Positions 7,802 to 15,255 of a DNA stretch of 17,449 nt are shown here, in pieces. The stretch spans positions 1 through 17,449 of the forward strand of contig JAXDLK010000254.1 of NCBI GenBank assembly GCA_034666665.1, in the 5' to 3' direction. Origin of the DNA: JAXDLK01 sp034666665. GTDB lineage: Bacteria; Desulfobacterota; Binatia; JACPRU01. The notes beneath the pieces are model-generated. The model was given only the letters and a program-made list of their open reading frames with translations. It made no database searches and had not been told where the DNA came from. Position numbers and translations under genes: made by a program. Every line of letters begins with the position of its first letter. The stretch's first letter is position 1.

Positions 7802-7837
7802 TCGTGAGTTTTCGCGAATTCGTGAGAATTCGCGAAT
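7802..7837. promoter_or_regulatory. Tandem 18-bp repeat with internal dyads, probable shared enhancer (UAS) of the divergent sigma-54 promoters
   Basis: Two head-to-tail copies of an 18-bp unit, TCGTGAGWWTTCGCGAAT (7802-7819 and 7820-7837), differ at only two bases. They also create a perfect 11-bp inverted repeat, TTCGCGAATTC (7811-7821) and GAATTCGCGAA (7826-7836), separated by GTGA. The junction of the copies, near 7819.5, is 106-109 bp from the -12 position of both flanking sigma-54 promoters, so the element sits almost exactly midway. This is normal enhancer distance. The binding protein is likely EBP1 or EBP2; which one is unknown. Confidence 0.6.
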
Positions 7838-7911
7838 CAGATCCTCTCGATTGCGCCGCGACGTTCTCCGGATTTTGCGCCAGCGGCCAGGGCTCCAACG
7901 CGGCACGCGGG

Positions 7912-7927
7912 TGGCATGCATCTCGCT
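7912..7927 (+). promoter_or_regulatory. sigma-54 (-24/-12) promoter of the hydrolase-STAS operon
   Basis: TGGCATGCATCTCGCT matches TGGCACG-N4-TTGCW at 10 of 12 defined positions, with GG and GC 10 nt apart. The start site would be near 7938, leaving an 18-nt leader that contains the strong AAGGAGGG ribosome-binding site (7942-7949) just before the ATG at 7956. Its position relative to both the gene and the tandem repeat fits an activator-dependent promoter. Not measured. Confidence 0.68.
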
Positions 7928-7955
7928 GATGGAAAAAGTCGAAGGAGGGTCACGG

Positions 7956-8777
7956 ATGGCGACGATCACGACCAAGGACGGCACGCAGATTTACTTCAAG
8001 GACTGGGGCAAGGGGCAACCGGTGGTCTTCAGCCATGGCTGGCCACTGACCGCGGACGCCTGGGATGATCAGATGCTCTTCCTCGCCTCGCGAGGATTCC
8101 GCTGCATTGCGCACGATCGTCGCGGGCACGGCCGATCGAGCCAGCCCTGGGACGGCAACGACATGGACACGTACGCCGACGATCTAGAGACGCTGGTGGA
8201 AGCGCTCGACCTGAAGGGCGCGGTCCACGTCGGTCATTCGACCGGCGGCGGCGAGGTCGCCCGGTACATCGGCCGCCACGGCACGAAACGCGTCGCCAAA
8301 GCGGTTTTGATCGGTGCCATCCCGCCGCTGATGCTGAAGACGGCAGCCAATCCCGGCGGCCTGCCCATCGAGGTCTTCGACGGCATCCGCGCCAGCGTGC
8401 TCTCCGACCGTTCGCAGTTCTTCGAGGACCTCCCCGGCGCATTCTACGGCGCGAACAGACCCGGCTCGCAGGTTTCGCAGGGCACGCGTGATTCCTTTTG
8501 GCTCCAAGGCATGCAGGCGGGCCTCAAGAATGCTTTCGACTGCATCAAAGTCTTCTCCGAAACCGACCACACGGAAGACCTGCAAAAGTTCGACGTCCCG
8601 ACACTGATCCTCCACGGCGACGACGACCAGATCGTGCCGATCGGCGCTTCGGCCCTTCTCTCTTCGAAGATCGTCCGGACCTCCACGCTGAAGATCTATC
8701 CCGGCGCGCCGCACGGCTTGACCGCGACCCACAAGGATCAGGTGAACGCGGATCTGCTCGCGTTCCTCGGCGAGTAG
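7956..8777 (+). CDS. Alpha/beta hydrolase, cofactor-free chloroperoxidase/arylesterase type
   Basis: 273-residue alpha/beta-hydrolase of the cofactor-free haloperoxidase/esterase family, a normal length. The catalytic triad is visible: nucleophile S95 in GHSTGGG, acid D224 in HGDDDQIVP and H253 in GAPHG. The oxyanion-side motif SHGWP (26-30) and HDRRGHGRS are typical. Members hydrolyse esters or lactones, and with organic acids can form peracids that oxidise halides; the natural substrate is usually unknown. There is no signal peptide, so it is cytoplasmic. The ATG at 7956 is fixed by AAGGAGGG at 7942-7949 and by the -24/-12 promoter. Frames starting earlier (from 7851) would run through that promoter. 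The STAS gene follows 31 bp later, so the two probably share a transcript. Confidence 0.94.
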   Translation: MATITTKDGTQIYFKDWGKGQPVVFSHGWPLTADAWDDQMLFLASRGFRCIAHDRRGHGRSSQPWDGNDMDTYADDLETLVEALDLKGAVHVGHSTGGGEVARYIGRHGTKRVAKAVLIGAIPPLMLKTAANPGGLPIEVFDGIRASVLSDRSQFFEDLPGAFYGANRPGSQVSQGTRDSFWLQGMQAGLKNAFDCIKVFSETDHTEDLQKFDVPTLILHGDDDQIVPIGASALLSSKIVRTSTLKIYPGAPHGLTATHKDQVNADLLAFLGE

Positions 8778-8808
8778 CCGCCGAACCACTGCCGTCCGCG
8801 GAACATCG

Positions 8809-9078
8809 ATGCTGAAGATCGTCAGGTCCACGGATGGCGATTTCGTGCTCTTCACGCTGAGCGGCCGTATCGACGTCGAGCATGCAGTCGAGCTGCAGGC
8901 ATGCTTCCGTGCGGAGCGCGATCGAGTCGTTCTCGACCTCGTCGACGTGAAGCGCGTCGATCGCGACGCGATGGCATTTCTCGAGCGCTGGGACACGGAG
9001 GGAATCGCGCTCGAGAACTGTCCCGCGCACATCCGCGAGTGGATCGCGAAAGCGAGAGCTCAGAAGGGTCGGACTTAG
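8809..9078 (+). CDS. STAS-domain protein, paralog of the efflux-operon STAS protein
   Basis: 89-residue protein with the STAS-like pattern VLFTLSGRIDVEH, then VVLDLVDVKRVDRDAMAFLE, ending in LENCPAHIREWI. It aligns without gaps to the 94-residue protein at 4496-4780 (about 40% identity by eye), and the C-x3-I-R-x-W-I ending is kept in both. The usual phospho-acceptor motif D-S-S/T-G is D-R-D-A here, so it should not be switched by an SpoIIAB-type kinase. It follows the hydrolase by 31 bp on the same strand and is likely cotranscribed from the sigma-54 promoter. A weak GGA lies about 9 bases before the ATG. Its TAG stop overlaps the TAA stop of the convergent giant regulator (shared 9075-9078). 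The function is unknown; it may be a partner or feedback regulator of the neighbouring activator (inference). Confidence 0.82.
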   Translation: MLKIVRSTDGDFVLFTLSGRIDVEHAVELQACFRAERDRVVLDLVDVKRVDRDAMAFLERWDTEGIALENCPAHIREWIAKARAQKGRT

Positions 9079-12000
9079 GGATTCTTGAAGCGCTGCTTGT
9101 CGATCTTGAGGGATCGGATCTTCGATTCCAGCGTCGAGGGACGCATGCCGAGCTTGCCGGCGGCACCGAACGCGCCCGACACCTGGCCTCGGCTCTCCGC
9201 CAGCGCGGCCTCGATCATCGCCCGCTCCTGCGTCGCCAGCACCTCCACCAGCGGACCGCTCGCCGGCTCGGCCTGCTGGCTCTCCCAGGAGAGCCAGCTC
9301 TCGTCCACCGAGAAGGTCTCGGTCTCGCAGAGGATCACCGAGCGCTCGATCACGTTCTGCAGCTCGCGAATGTTGCCCGGCCAGCGATAGCTCTGCAGCA
9401 GCTCCCGGCTCTTCTTGCTCACCTGGCGGATCTTCTTCCCCGCCTGACTCGCGTAGCGATCGATGAAGTACTCCACCAGCATCGGGATGTCGTCCTGCCG
9501 CTCGCGCAAGGCGGGCATCGCGATGGGAAAGACGTTCAGCCGATAGTAGAGGTCGCTGCGAAACGTTCCCGCGGCAACCGCGGCTTCCAGATCTCGATTG
9601 GTCGCCGTGATCACCCGGACGTCGGCTTGGATGGGCCGGTTGCCGCCCACGCGCTCGAACTCGCGCTCCTGCAACACTCGGAGCAGCGCGATCTGCGTCT
9701 CGACCGGCAACTCGCCGACCTCGTCGAGAAACAACGTCCCGCCCTCGGCCATTTCGAAGCGTCCGAGGCGGCGCTGCAGCGCTCCGGTGAATGCTCCCTT
9801 CTCGTGCCCGAAGAGCTCCGAGGCGATCAACGACTGCGGGATCGCCGCACAGTTCACGCTGACGAAGGCCCGCGCGGCTCGTGGCGATCTCTTGTGGATC
9901 GCCCGGGCGATCAGCTCCTTGCCCGTCCCGGTCTCGCCGGTGATCAGCACCGTCGACTCGGTCGGGGCGACCTTGCTCACGCGCGAGAGAACCGCCTGCA
10001 GCGCGGGAGACGCGCCGACGATCTCCTCGAACATCGACACCCTGTCGATCTCTTCGCGGAGCGCGAGGTTCTCGGTCCGGATTCTGTCTTCCGCGCGCTT
10101 GCGGTCCTCGATGTCGATTCCGGTGCCGTACCATCGCTGGACCCGTCCGTGCTCGTCCCGTAGCGGGTTGTAGCGGATCAGAAACCACCGATACCGGCCG
10201 TCCTTTCCGCGGACGCGGGCTTCGATCTCCCAGCCGGCTCGGCTCGCGATGCCGCGCCGGATCTCACCGCGTACTCTCTCGACGTCGTCCGGATGAGCGA
10301 TCTTCGTACGGAACTCTTCTCCCCGAGCGTCCGACAGCTCGAAGCCCGTGTACTCGAGCAGCGCGCGGTTCGCGTGAACGTAGCCGCCGTCCGGTCCCAG
10401 CACGAAGATCGGCAGCGGAACGAATTCCATCAGCGTCAGTCGCTCGATCTCGTCTTCCTGGACCGTCCTTTCGGCCCGCTGCAACTCACCGAACAGGCGG
10501 GCGTTCTCGAGCGAGATCGCCGCCTGCGAAGCCAGGACCTTCAGCACGGTGATTCGCGCGGCAGTGAACACGTTGGGCGCCAGGTTGTTCTCCAGGTAGA
10601 GCACTCCGCTGAGCTTCGCTTGCTTCAGCAGAGGCAGGCAAAGGATGGACCGCGGCCGCTTCCGAACGATGTACTCGTCGCCCGCGAACCGATGCTCTCT
10701 CGACGCGTCGTCCACGAGAACGGTCTCGTGCGCTCTCGCGACGTACTGCAGGACGGATTCCGGAAGGTCCGTACCGATCGCCGCTCCTTTGCCAAGACGA
10801 ACGCCGACCGAGTCGTGCTCGGTGATCGCCTCGGCCTCGATCCGCAGTCCTTCGCTTCCGGCAAGAACGAGGAGGCCGCGCTCGGCGCCGGCATGCTCGA
10901 CCGCGGACACCATCAGCGTCCGAATCAGTCGCTCGAGATCGATCTCGCCGGACAGCGCGCGAGAAGCCTCGACCATCGTCGTGAGGTCGAGATGTTCGAC
11001 CGGCGTACCCATGATCGCGCTCGTTCGCCCCGACACGGGTGCTTCTTCGTCCAGAGCGCCGGGATGCAGATCGTCGATCTGCCGCACCTTTCCCTCGGCG
11101 CCCCAGGCGGAATAGCGCTCCCGCGCGTTCCGCAAGTACGCGCGTGAGATCGTCGCGAAGCCGCGCGCCGCGTGAAACCGCGCGGCGAGCTCGCTGGCGA
11201 GCGCCTCGTTCTGGATGAACCCGTACCCGCGAGCGAGTCGAATCGCGTCCTCGTAGAGCCGCTCGGCCTCGAGCTCGCGGCCCTCCACGCGCGCGAGCTC
11301 GGCGCCGACGAGCGCAGCGCGATCGGCGAAGTTCTCGGGACAATGCCTCGCCCACGCCGCGATCCGTCCGTGGTGCGCGACGAGCGCCTCGTGATGCCGC
11401 GCATTCTCGGCGGGCGGCGCACCGTCACACGAGATCGCGCGCACGAGCGCCGCATGGAAATGATACTCGGCGACCTCCCAGAAGGACGATGTCGTCCAGT
11501 GGCAAGCCTCGGCCCTCGCCGCCGCATCGAGCGCGGCAGCGTGGTCGCCGGCATGGAAATGGGCCTGGAGCTTCCGGACCCAGTAATACCAGCTCGTCAG
11601 GCTCCGATCGTCCGCGTGCTGCTCGAACCACTGTTCGTCCCAGGCGACGTCGCCGGCGGCGCCGAAATGCGCGGGCAGGCCCCGGAGGCTCCGGATGAGA
11701 CCGAGCTGAACGAGAAAGCAACGGCCGACGGCGGCGAACCCGGTCTTCTTCGCGAAGGCGACGCCGCTCTCGGCGTCGCCTTGCACGTCGGCGAGCGGTT
11801 CCCCGGCGGCGAGACGGTTCGTGATCGAGAGCGTGGAAGCGAATCCCGCAAACGTGAGATCGCCGCTCTCCTGGGCGGTATCGAAAGCGCGCCGTATCCA
11901 CTCACCGCCGATGCGAAGGTGCCGCATCCACGCGAGCACGTGGTAGCCGAAGATCAGCTGGACGCGCGGCCTGAATCGAACGAGCCCACGACGCTCGACG

Positions 12001-14894
12001 AGATCGACGCCGAGCTGGCCGAAGCGGAATCCGCTCACGGGATCGCCGAACCGAGGCCCGAGGACCATGAAGATCTGCGCGTAGGCCAGGGACGACCCGT
12101 CGCAGTTGCCGTGCTCGAGACTGAGCGCGACCATGCGGGCGACGACGAGCGCGAACGAGTTGACGTCCGCGAACAAGGCAGGCGCCAGAACGTCTGCGAG
12201 GACGTTCATGGAATCCCGGCAATCGGGATCGGTCATCGGCGGCAAGTCGATGAGCGCCTCGATCGAGCGGCCGCGCATCTTCTTCCACATCCGCCCGTAT
12301 TCCTCGCGGACGTCGTCGTCGGTCGGATGGCGCGGCCATTCGATCCCCCGGGACCGCAGATCGTCGACGGCGACGTCGACGGCACAGTCGTACCGGTTCA
12401 GCGTGGTGTAGACGGCCACCCGGAGACAGGTGATGGCCGCCCGATCGGACGTGCTCGCGGCGCGGGCCGCCAATCCCGACAGTCGTTCCTCGGCCGCGGC
12501 CGTCTCGCCATCGAGGAATTCGCACTCCGCCCGGTGGAACGCCAACGCGATCGCGAGCGCGCTTTCGCGCCGCTCGGCATCGTCGGCCAGCAGCGTTTGC
12601 CCGACGTCGAGATAGGCCGCGGCCGAGGAGTACGCCGTCGCCGCCTTCGCGCGCTTCCCGGCGATGAGATTCAGCTCGGCGATCCGTTCGCGCTCCGCGC
12701 GCGAGGTGACGAGCGAGATGCCGCGATTCAGCTGGTTGACGACGTCGAAGATCGTCGTCTGGCGGGAATTCTCCGACGTCTCGGCAGCGAGCCTCCTTCC
12801 CGACTCGAGATGAATGGCAGGCCGCTCGTCTTCGGGGATCAGTGCGTACGCCGCCTCCTGGACGCGATCGTGAACGAACGTGTAGGCGTCGTTCCGACGG
12901 AAGACGAGCCCGGATCGAACGGCCTCCCAGAGCACTTCCCGCACCTCGTCCGTCGAGGTCCCCCGAACGATGCTCAGCATCGTCGCGTCGACGCTGTGAC
13001 CGAGGGACGCGAGCTGCTTCAGTGCTTCTCGCGTCGTCGCGTCGAGGCGGCTCAGTTTCCCGACCATCAGGTCGGCGATGCTTTCGGAGAACCCCCTCGC
13101 GCAGATCTCCGCGAGGTCCCAGGTCCACGCACGGCCATTCGTGTCGAACCTGAATGCACCCTCTTCCGCCAGCTCCGTGAGAAATTGGACCGCGAAAAAG
13201 GGGTTGCCGCCGGTCTTGTCGTGGACGAGCTCTGCCAGGGGTGCGGCGATTTCGGCCCGACATCGAAGAGTATCGGCGACGAGCGCGCCCACGTCGTCGA
13301 GCGTGAGCGGTCGAAGCGCGAGCTCGAGCATGCTCGAGCCGCTCTCACGAATCGCCGCCAGGACCCGCATCAGCGGGTGGGCGGCGGCCACGTCGTCGTC
13401 ACGGTACGCGCCGACGATCAGCAGATGCCGGACCTCCGGTTCGGTGACGAGGTGCTCGAGGAGATCGAGCGTCGCGGCGTCGAGCCATTGGAGGTCGTCG
13501 AGAAAGAGCATCAGCGGGTGCTCCGCGCGGGCGAACACGCCGAGGAATCGCCGAACGACCGTCTGGAAGCGATTCTGCGAGTCTCGGGGCGGAAGGTCCG
13601 GAATCGGCGGCTGCTCGCCGATCACGAGCTCGAGCTGGGGAACGAGGTCGATGACGAGGCGACCGTTCGGACCGAGCGCGCGACGAAGCTCCTCGCGCCA
13701 GCGGCCGAGCTCGGATTCGCTCTTGCCGAGAACGGCGCGAACCAGGCTCTGAAGCGCCTGAGCGAACGGCCCGTACGGAATGTCGCCCTTCTGCCGTTCG
13801 ACCTTTCCGGACGCGAAGAGGGTCCTCTGCGCGAGGCCATCTCGGATCGCCGTGGGCACGACGAGCCTCTCGTGCAGCTCGTTCACGAGAGAGGATTTGC
13901 CGACCCCGGAATCGCCGGAGACGAGCACGAGGCGCGAGCCTCCGTCGGCGACGACGCGCGCGAAAACGTCGAGCAGGGCGTCGATCTCCCGCTCCCGCCC
14001 ATACAGCTTCTCGGGGACGATGAGCCGGTCGGAGACGTCCCCCGCGCCGAGTGCGAACGTGTCGATCCGGCCGTCGGCTTCCCACGCCGCGAGACACCGG
14101 CGGAGATCGTCTTCGACACCCGCGGCGGTCTGGTAACGCTCCTCGGGGGTCTTGGCGAGGAGCTTCATCACCACGTCCGAGAGAATCCGAGGCATGCCGG
14201 ACACGCGCTCCACCGGCGGCGTCGCCTGCCGGGCGACGTGGCAATGGACCCATTCCAGGGGGTCCGCGGCGACGAAGGGCAGCGTGCCCGTCAGCATCTC
14301 GTAGAGCGTGACGCCGAAGGCATAAAGGTCGCTCCGCGAATCGACCGAGCGATTCATCCACCCGGTCTGCTCGGGGGCCATGTACGCGAGCGTGCCGGCG
14401 ATCGCCTCCGGAGGCTCGGGCGCCTGGCGCTCGCGTGGCAGCCGTGAGGCGATACCGAAACCGATGAGCCAAGCGTCGCCGGTCGCGACGTTCACGAGGA
14501 CGTTGGGCGGCTTGACGTCCTTGTGAATGATGCCGCGCGCGTGGAGTCGAGCGAGCGCGGCCGCGACACCGATTGCGACACGCAGAAACGGCGCGACTTG
14601 CCACGGGTGGCCGACGAGATTCGCAAGCAGGTCGTGTCCGGGATCCTCGAGCAGGAGGGTCGGCCTCCCGTTCCGATGCACCAGGCTCACGGGTCGTGCC
14701 GCCCAAGCGGAATCGAGCTCGCCGCGCAGAGAATACGCGTGCTCGATGCGGGCAATCGTCTCGGACGTGGGCGCTGCCGCGGCCGGAGCAAACGTGAGAA
14801 GCGGCGCCCGGTCACCATCGTGGACGCCCCGGGAGAGCACGAACTCCCCGTCTTCCCAGAGCGGCTCGAGCACGTACGTGGACAGGTCCGTCAC
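9075..14894 (-). CDS. Giant multidomain regulator (EBP2): kinase-like - STAND ATPase - helical repeats - GAF - PAS - sigma-54 AAA+ - Fis HTH
   Basis: 1939-residue cytoplasmic regulator. Residues 1-275 form a Ser/Thr-kinase-like domain. HKD (124-126) and MAPE (172-175) are present, but the DFG Asp is Gly (GFG, 145-147) and no glycine loop or VAIK lysine is visible. Next comes an AAA_16/STAND-type ATPase with Walker A GDSGVGKSS (327-335) and Walker B LMLFLDD (461-467). A long TPR-like helical region (about 700-1280), GAF (about 1310-1470) and PAS (about 1490-1600) follow. The sigma-54 domain has GETGTGKE (1653-1660), GAFTGA (1700-1705) and LFLDEVGEL, ending in a Fis-type HTH (about 1905-1935). 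The front three-quarters matches the known 'trifunctional kinase/ATPase/sensor' proteins, which usually end in a histidine kinase; here the output is a sigma-54 activator. I chose GTG 14894 because MTDLS..LEPL..DGEF is the family's usual start and GGAAG precedes it. The frame is open to 15236, but the extra 114 residues look non-coding. Confidence 0.93.
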   Translation of the reverse strand: MTDLSTYVLEPLWEDGEFVLSRGVHDGDRAPLLTFAPAAAAPTSETIARIEHAYSLRGELDSAWAARPVSLVHRNGRPTLLLEDPGHDLLANLVGHPWQVAPFLRVAIGVAAALARLHARGIIHKDVKPPNVLVNVATGDAWLIGFGIASRLPRERQAPEPPEAIAGTLAYMAPEQTGWMNRSVDSRSDLYAFGVTLYEMLTGTLPFVAADPLEWVHCHVARQATPPVERVSGMPRILSDVVMKLLAKTPEERYQTAAGVEDDLRRCLAAWEADGRIDTFALGAGDVSDRLIVPEKLYGREREIDALLDVFARVVADGGSRLVLVSGDSGVGKSSLVNELHERLVVPTAIRDGLAQRTLFASGKVERQKGDIPYGPFAQALQSLVRAVLGKSESELGRWREELRRALGPNGRLVIDLVPQLELVIGEQPPIPDLPPRDSQNRFQTVVRRFLGVFARAEHPLMLFLDDLQWLDAATLDLLEHLVTEPEVRHLLIVGAYRDDDVAAAHPLMRVLAAIRESGSSMLELALRPLTLDDVGALVADTLRCRAEIAAPLAELVHDKTGGNPFFAVQFLTELAEEGAFRFDTNGRAWTWDLAEICARGFSESIADLMVGKLSRLDATTREALKQLASLGHSVDATMLSIVRGTSTDEVREVLWEAVRSGLVFRRNDAYTFVHDRVQEAAYALIPEDERPAIHLESGRRLAAETSENSRQTTIFDVVNQLNRGISLVTSRAERERIAELNLIAGKRAKAATAYSSAAAYLDVGQTLLADDAERRESALAIALAFHRAECEFLDGETAAAEERLSGLAARAASTSDRAAITCLRVAVYTTLNRYDCAVDVAVDDLRSRGIEWPRHPTDDDVREEYGRMWKKMRGRSIEALIDLPPMTDPDCRDSMNVLADVLAPALFADVNSFALVVARMVALSLEHGNCDGSSLAYAQIFMVLGPRFGDPVSGFRFGQLGVDLVERRGLVRFRPRVQLIFGYHVLAWMRHLRIGGEWIRRAFDTAQESGDLTFAGFASTLSITNRLAAGEPLADVQGDAESGVAFAKKTGFAAVGRCFLVQLGLIRSLRGLPAHFGAAGDVAWDEQWFEQHADDRSLTSWYYWVRKLQAHFHAGDHAAALDAAARAEACHWTTSSFWEVAEYHFHAALVRAISCDGAPPAENARHHEALVAHHGRIAAWARHCPENFADRAALVGAELARVEGRELEAERLYEDAIRLARGYGFIQNEALASELAARFHAARGFATISRAYLRNARERYSAWGAEGKVRQIDDLHPGALDEEAPVSGRTSAIMGTPVEHLDLTTMVEASRALSGEIDLERLIRTLMVSAVEHAGAERGLLVLAGSEGLRIEAEAITEHDSVGVRLGKGAAIGTDLPESVLQYVARAHETVLVDDASREHRFAGDEYIVRKRPRSILCLPLLKQAKLSGVLYLENNLAPNVFTAARITVLKVLASQAAISLENARLFGELQRAERTVQEDEIERLTLMEFVPLPIFVLGPDGGYVHANRALLEYTGFELSDARGEEFRTKIAHPDDVERVRGEIRRGIASRAGWEIEARVRGKDGRYRWFLIRYNPLRDEHGRVQRWYGTGIDIEDRKRAEDRIRTENLALREEIDRVSMFEEIVGASPALQAVLSRVSKVAPTESTVLITGETGTGKELIARAIHKRSPRAARAFVSVNCAAIPQSLIASELFGHEKGAFTGALQRRLGRFEMAEGGTLFLDEVGELPVETQIALLRVLQEREFERVGGNRPIQADVRVITATNRDLEAAVAAGTFRSDLYYRLNVFPIAMPALRERQDDIPMLVEYFIDRYASQAGKKIRQVSKKSRELLQSYRWPGNIRELQNVIERSVILCETETFSVDESWLSWESQQAEPASGPLVEVLATQERAMIEAALAESRGQVSGAFGAAGKLGMRPSTLESKIRSLKIDKQRFKNP

Positions 14895-15255
14895 GATCGG
14901 GCTTCCGTTCGTGCGGATCGTCTGCCGCTCGGTCACGTTCGTCGATCTCTCGCTGAGGCGCCCGTCATCGCTCGCTCGGCCGAGGCAACGCTCCCTGCGC
15001 GCAAACTCGCGGAACGCTGCATCCGCCGGATTGGCGAAGGTTCCTCGACGCGAAGCTTCTACCAGACGGGGGACTCGAGCCCACAGCGACGACAACGAAA
15101 CCTCGTGCCACTCGCGAGGTGCCGCTCCGGTAGACGGCGGGCGACCCGAGCTGTCGGTCGGTTCCGGACGAACGACTGTCCGTTCAGGTGTCCGGTTCCG
15201 GTCGAGGAACGCTGCCGGTTTCCGCCGGCGCGGCACCGGTGCGGTCCGGGCGAGG
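14895..15255. other. Upstream region of the giant regulator; an incomplete -24 element, no gene
   Basis: About 360 bp between the GTG at 14894 and the stop of the phosphodiesterase gene. The minus strand at 15095-15110 reads TGGCACGAGGTTTCGT. This has a perfect TGGCACG, but the required GC at the -12 position is CG, so I do not call it a promoter. A short hairpin-forming repeat ACCTCG/CGAGGT overlaps it (about 15100-15120). The minus frame stays open here, so a longer regulator starting at 14936 or 15236 cannot be fully excluded, but the residues are Arg/Pro/Ser-rich without domain character. No sigma-70 promoter stands out. Confidence 0.4.

Noticed and set aside
7834..7847. Possible IHF site (AATCAG...) between enhancer and hydrolase promoter
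   Set aside because: The TTR part of the consensus is missing at the required spacing.
7661..7984. Minus-strand frame overlapping the pirin start by ATGA
   Set aside because: It runs through both sigma-54 elements and the tandem repeat, has no domain, and the strong ribosome-binding site belongs to the pirin ATG.
11172..14447. Very long plus-strand open frame (about 1091 codons) opposite the giant regulator
   Set aside because: It is antisense to a well-supported multidomain protein, and the product is Arg/Glu/Asp-rich with no domain. Such mirror frames are common in G+C-rich genes. The same applies to 2928-4559, 14527-16680, 8901-10163 and 1197-2174 on the plus strand.
15095..15110. TGGCACGAGGTTTCGT as a sigma-54 promoter for the giant regulator
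   Set aside because: The -24 box is perfect, but the essential GC at -12 is CG and no repeat lies at enhancer distance. It is also about 200 bp from the start codon.
14895..15236. N-terminal extension of the giant regulator (114 residues)
   Set aside because: Arg/Pro/Ser-rich with no domain. Family members start at the position equivalent to 14894, and a ribosome-binding-site-like GGAAG lies before that GTG.
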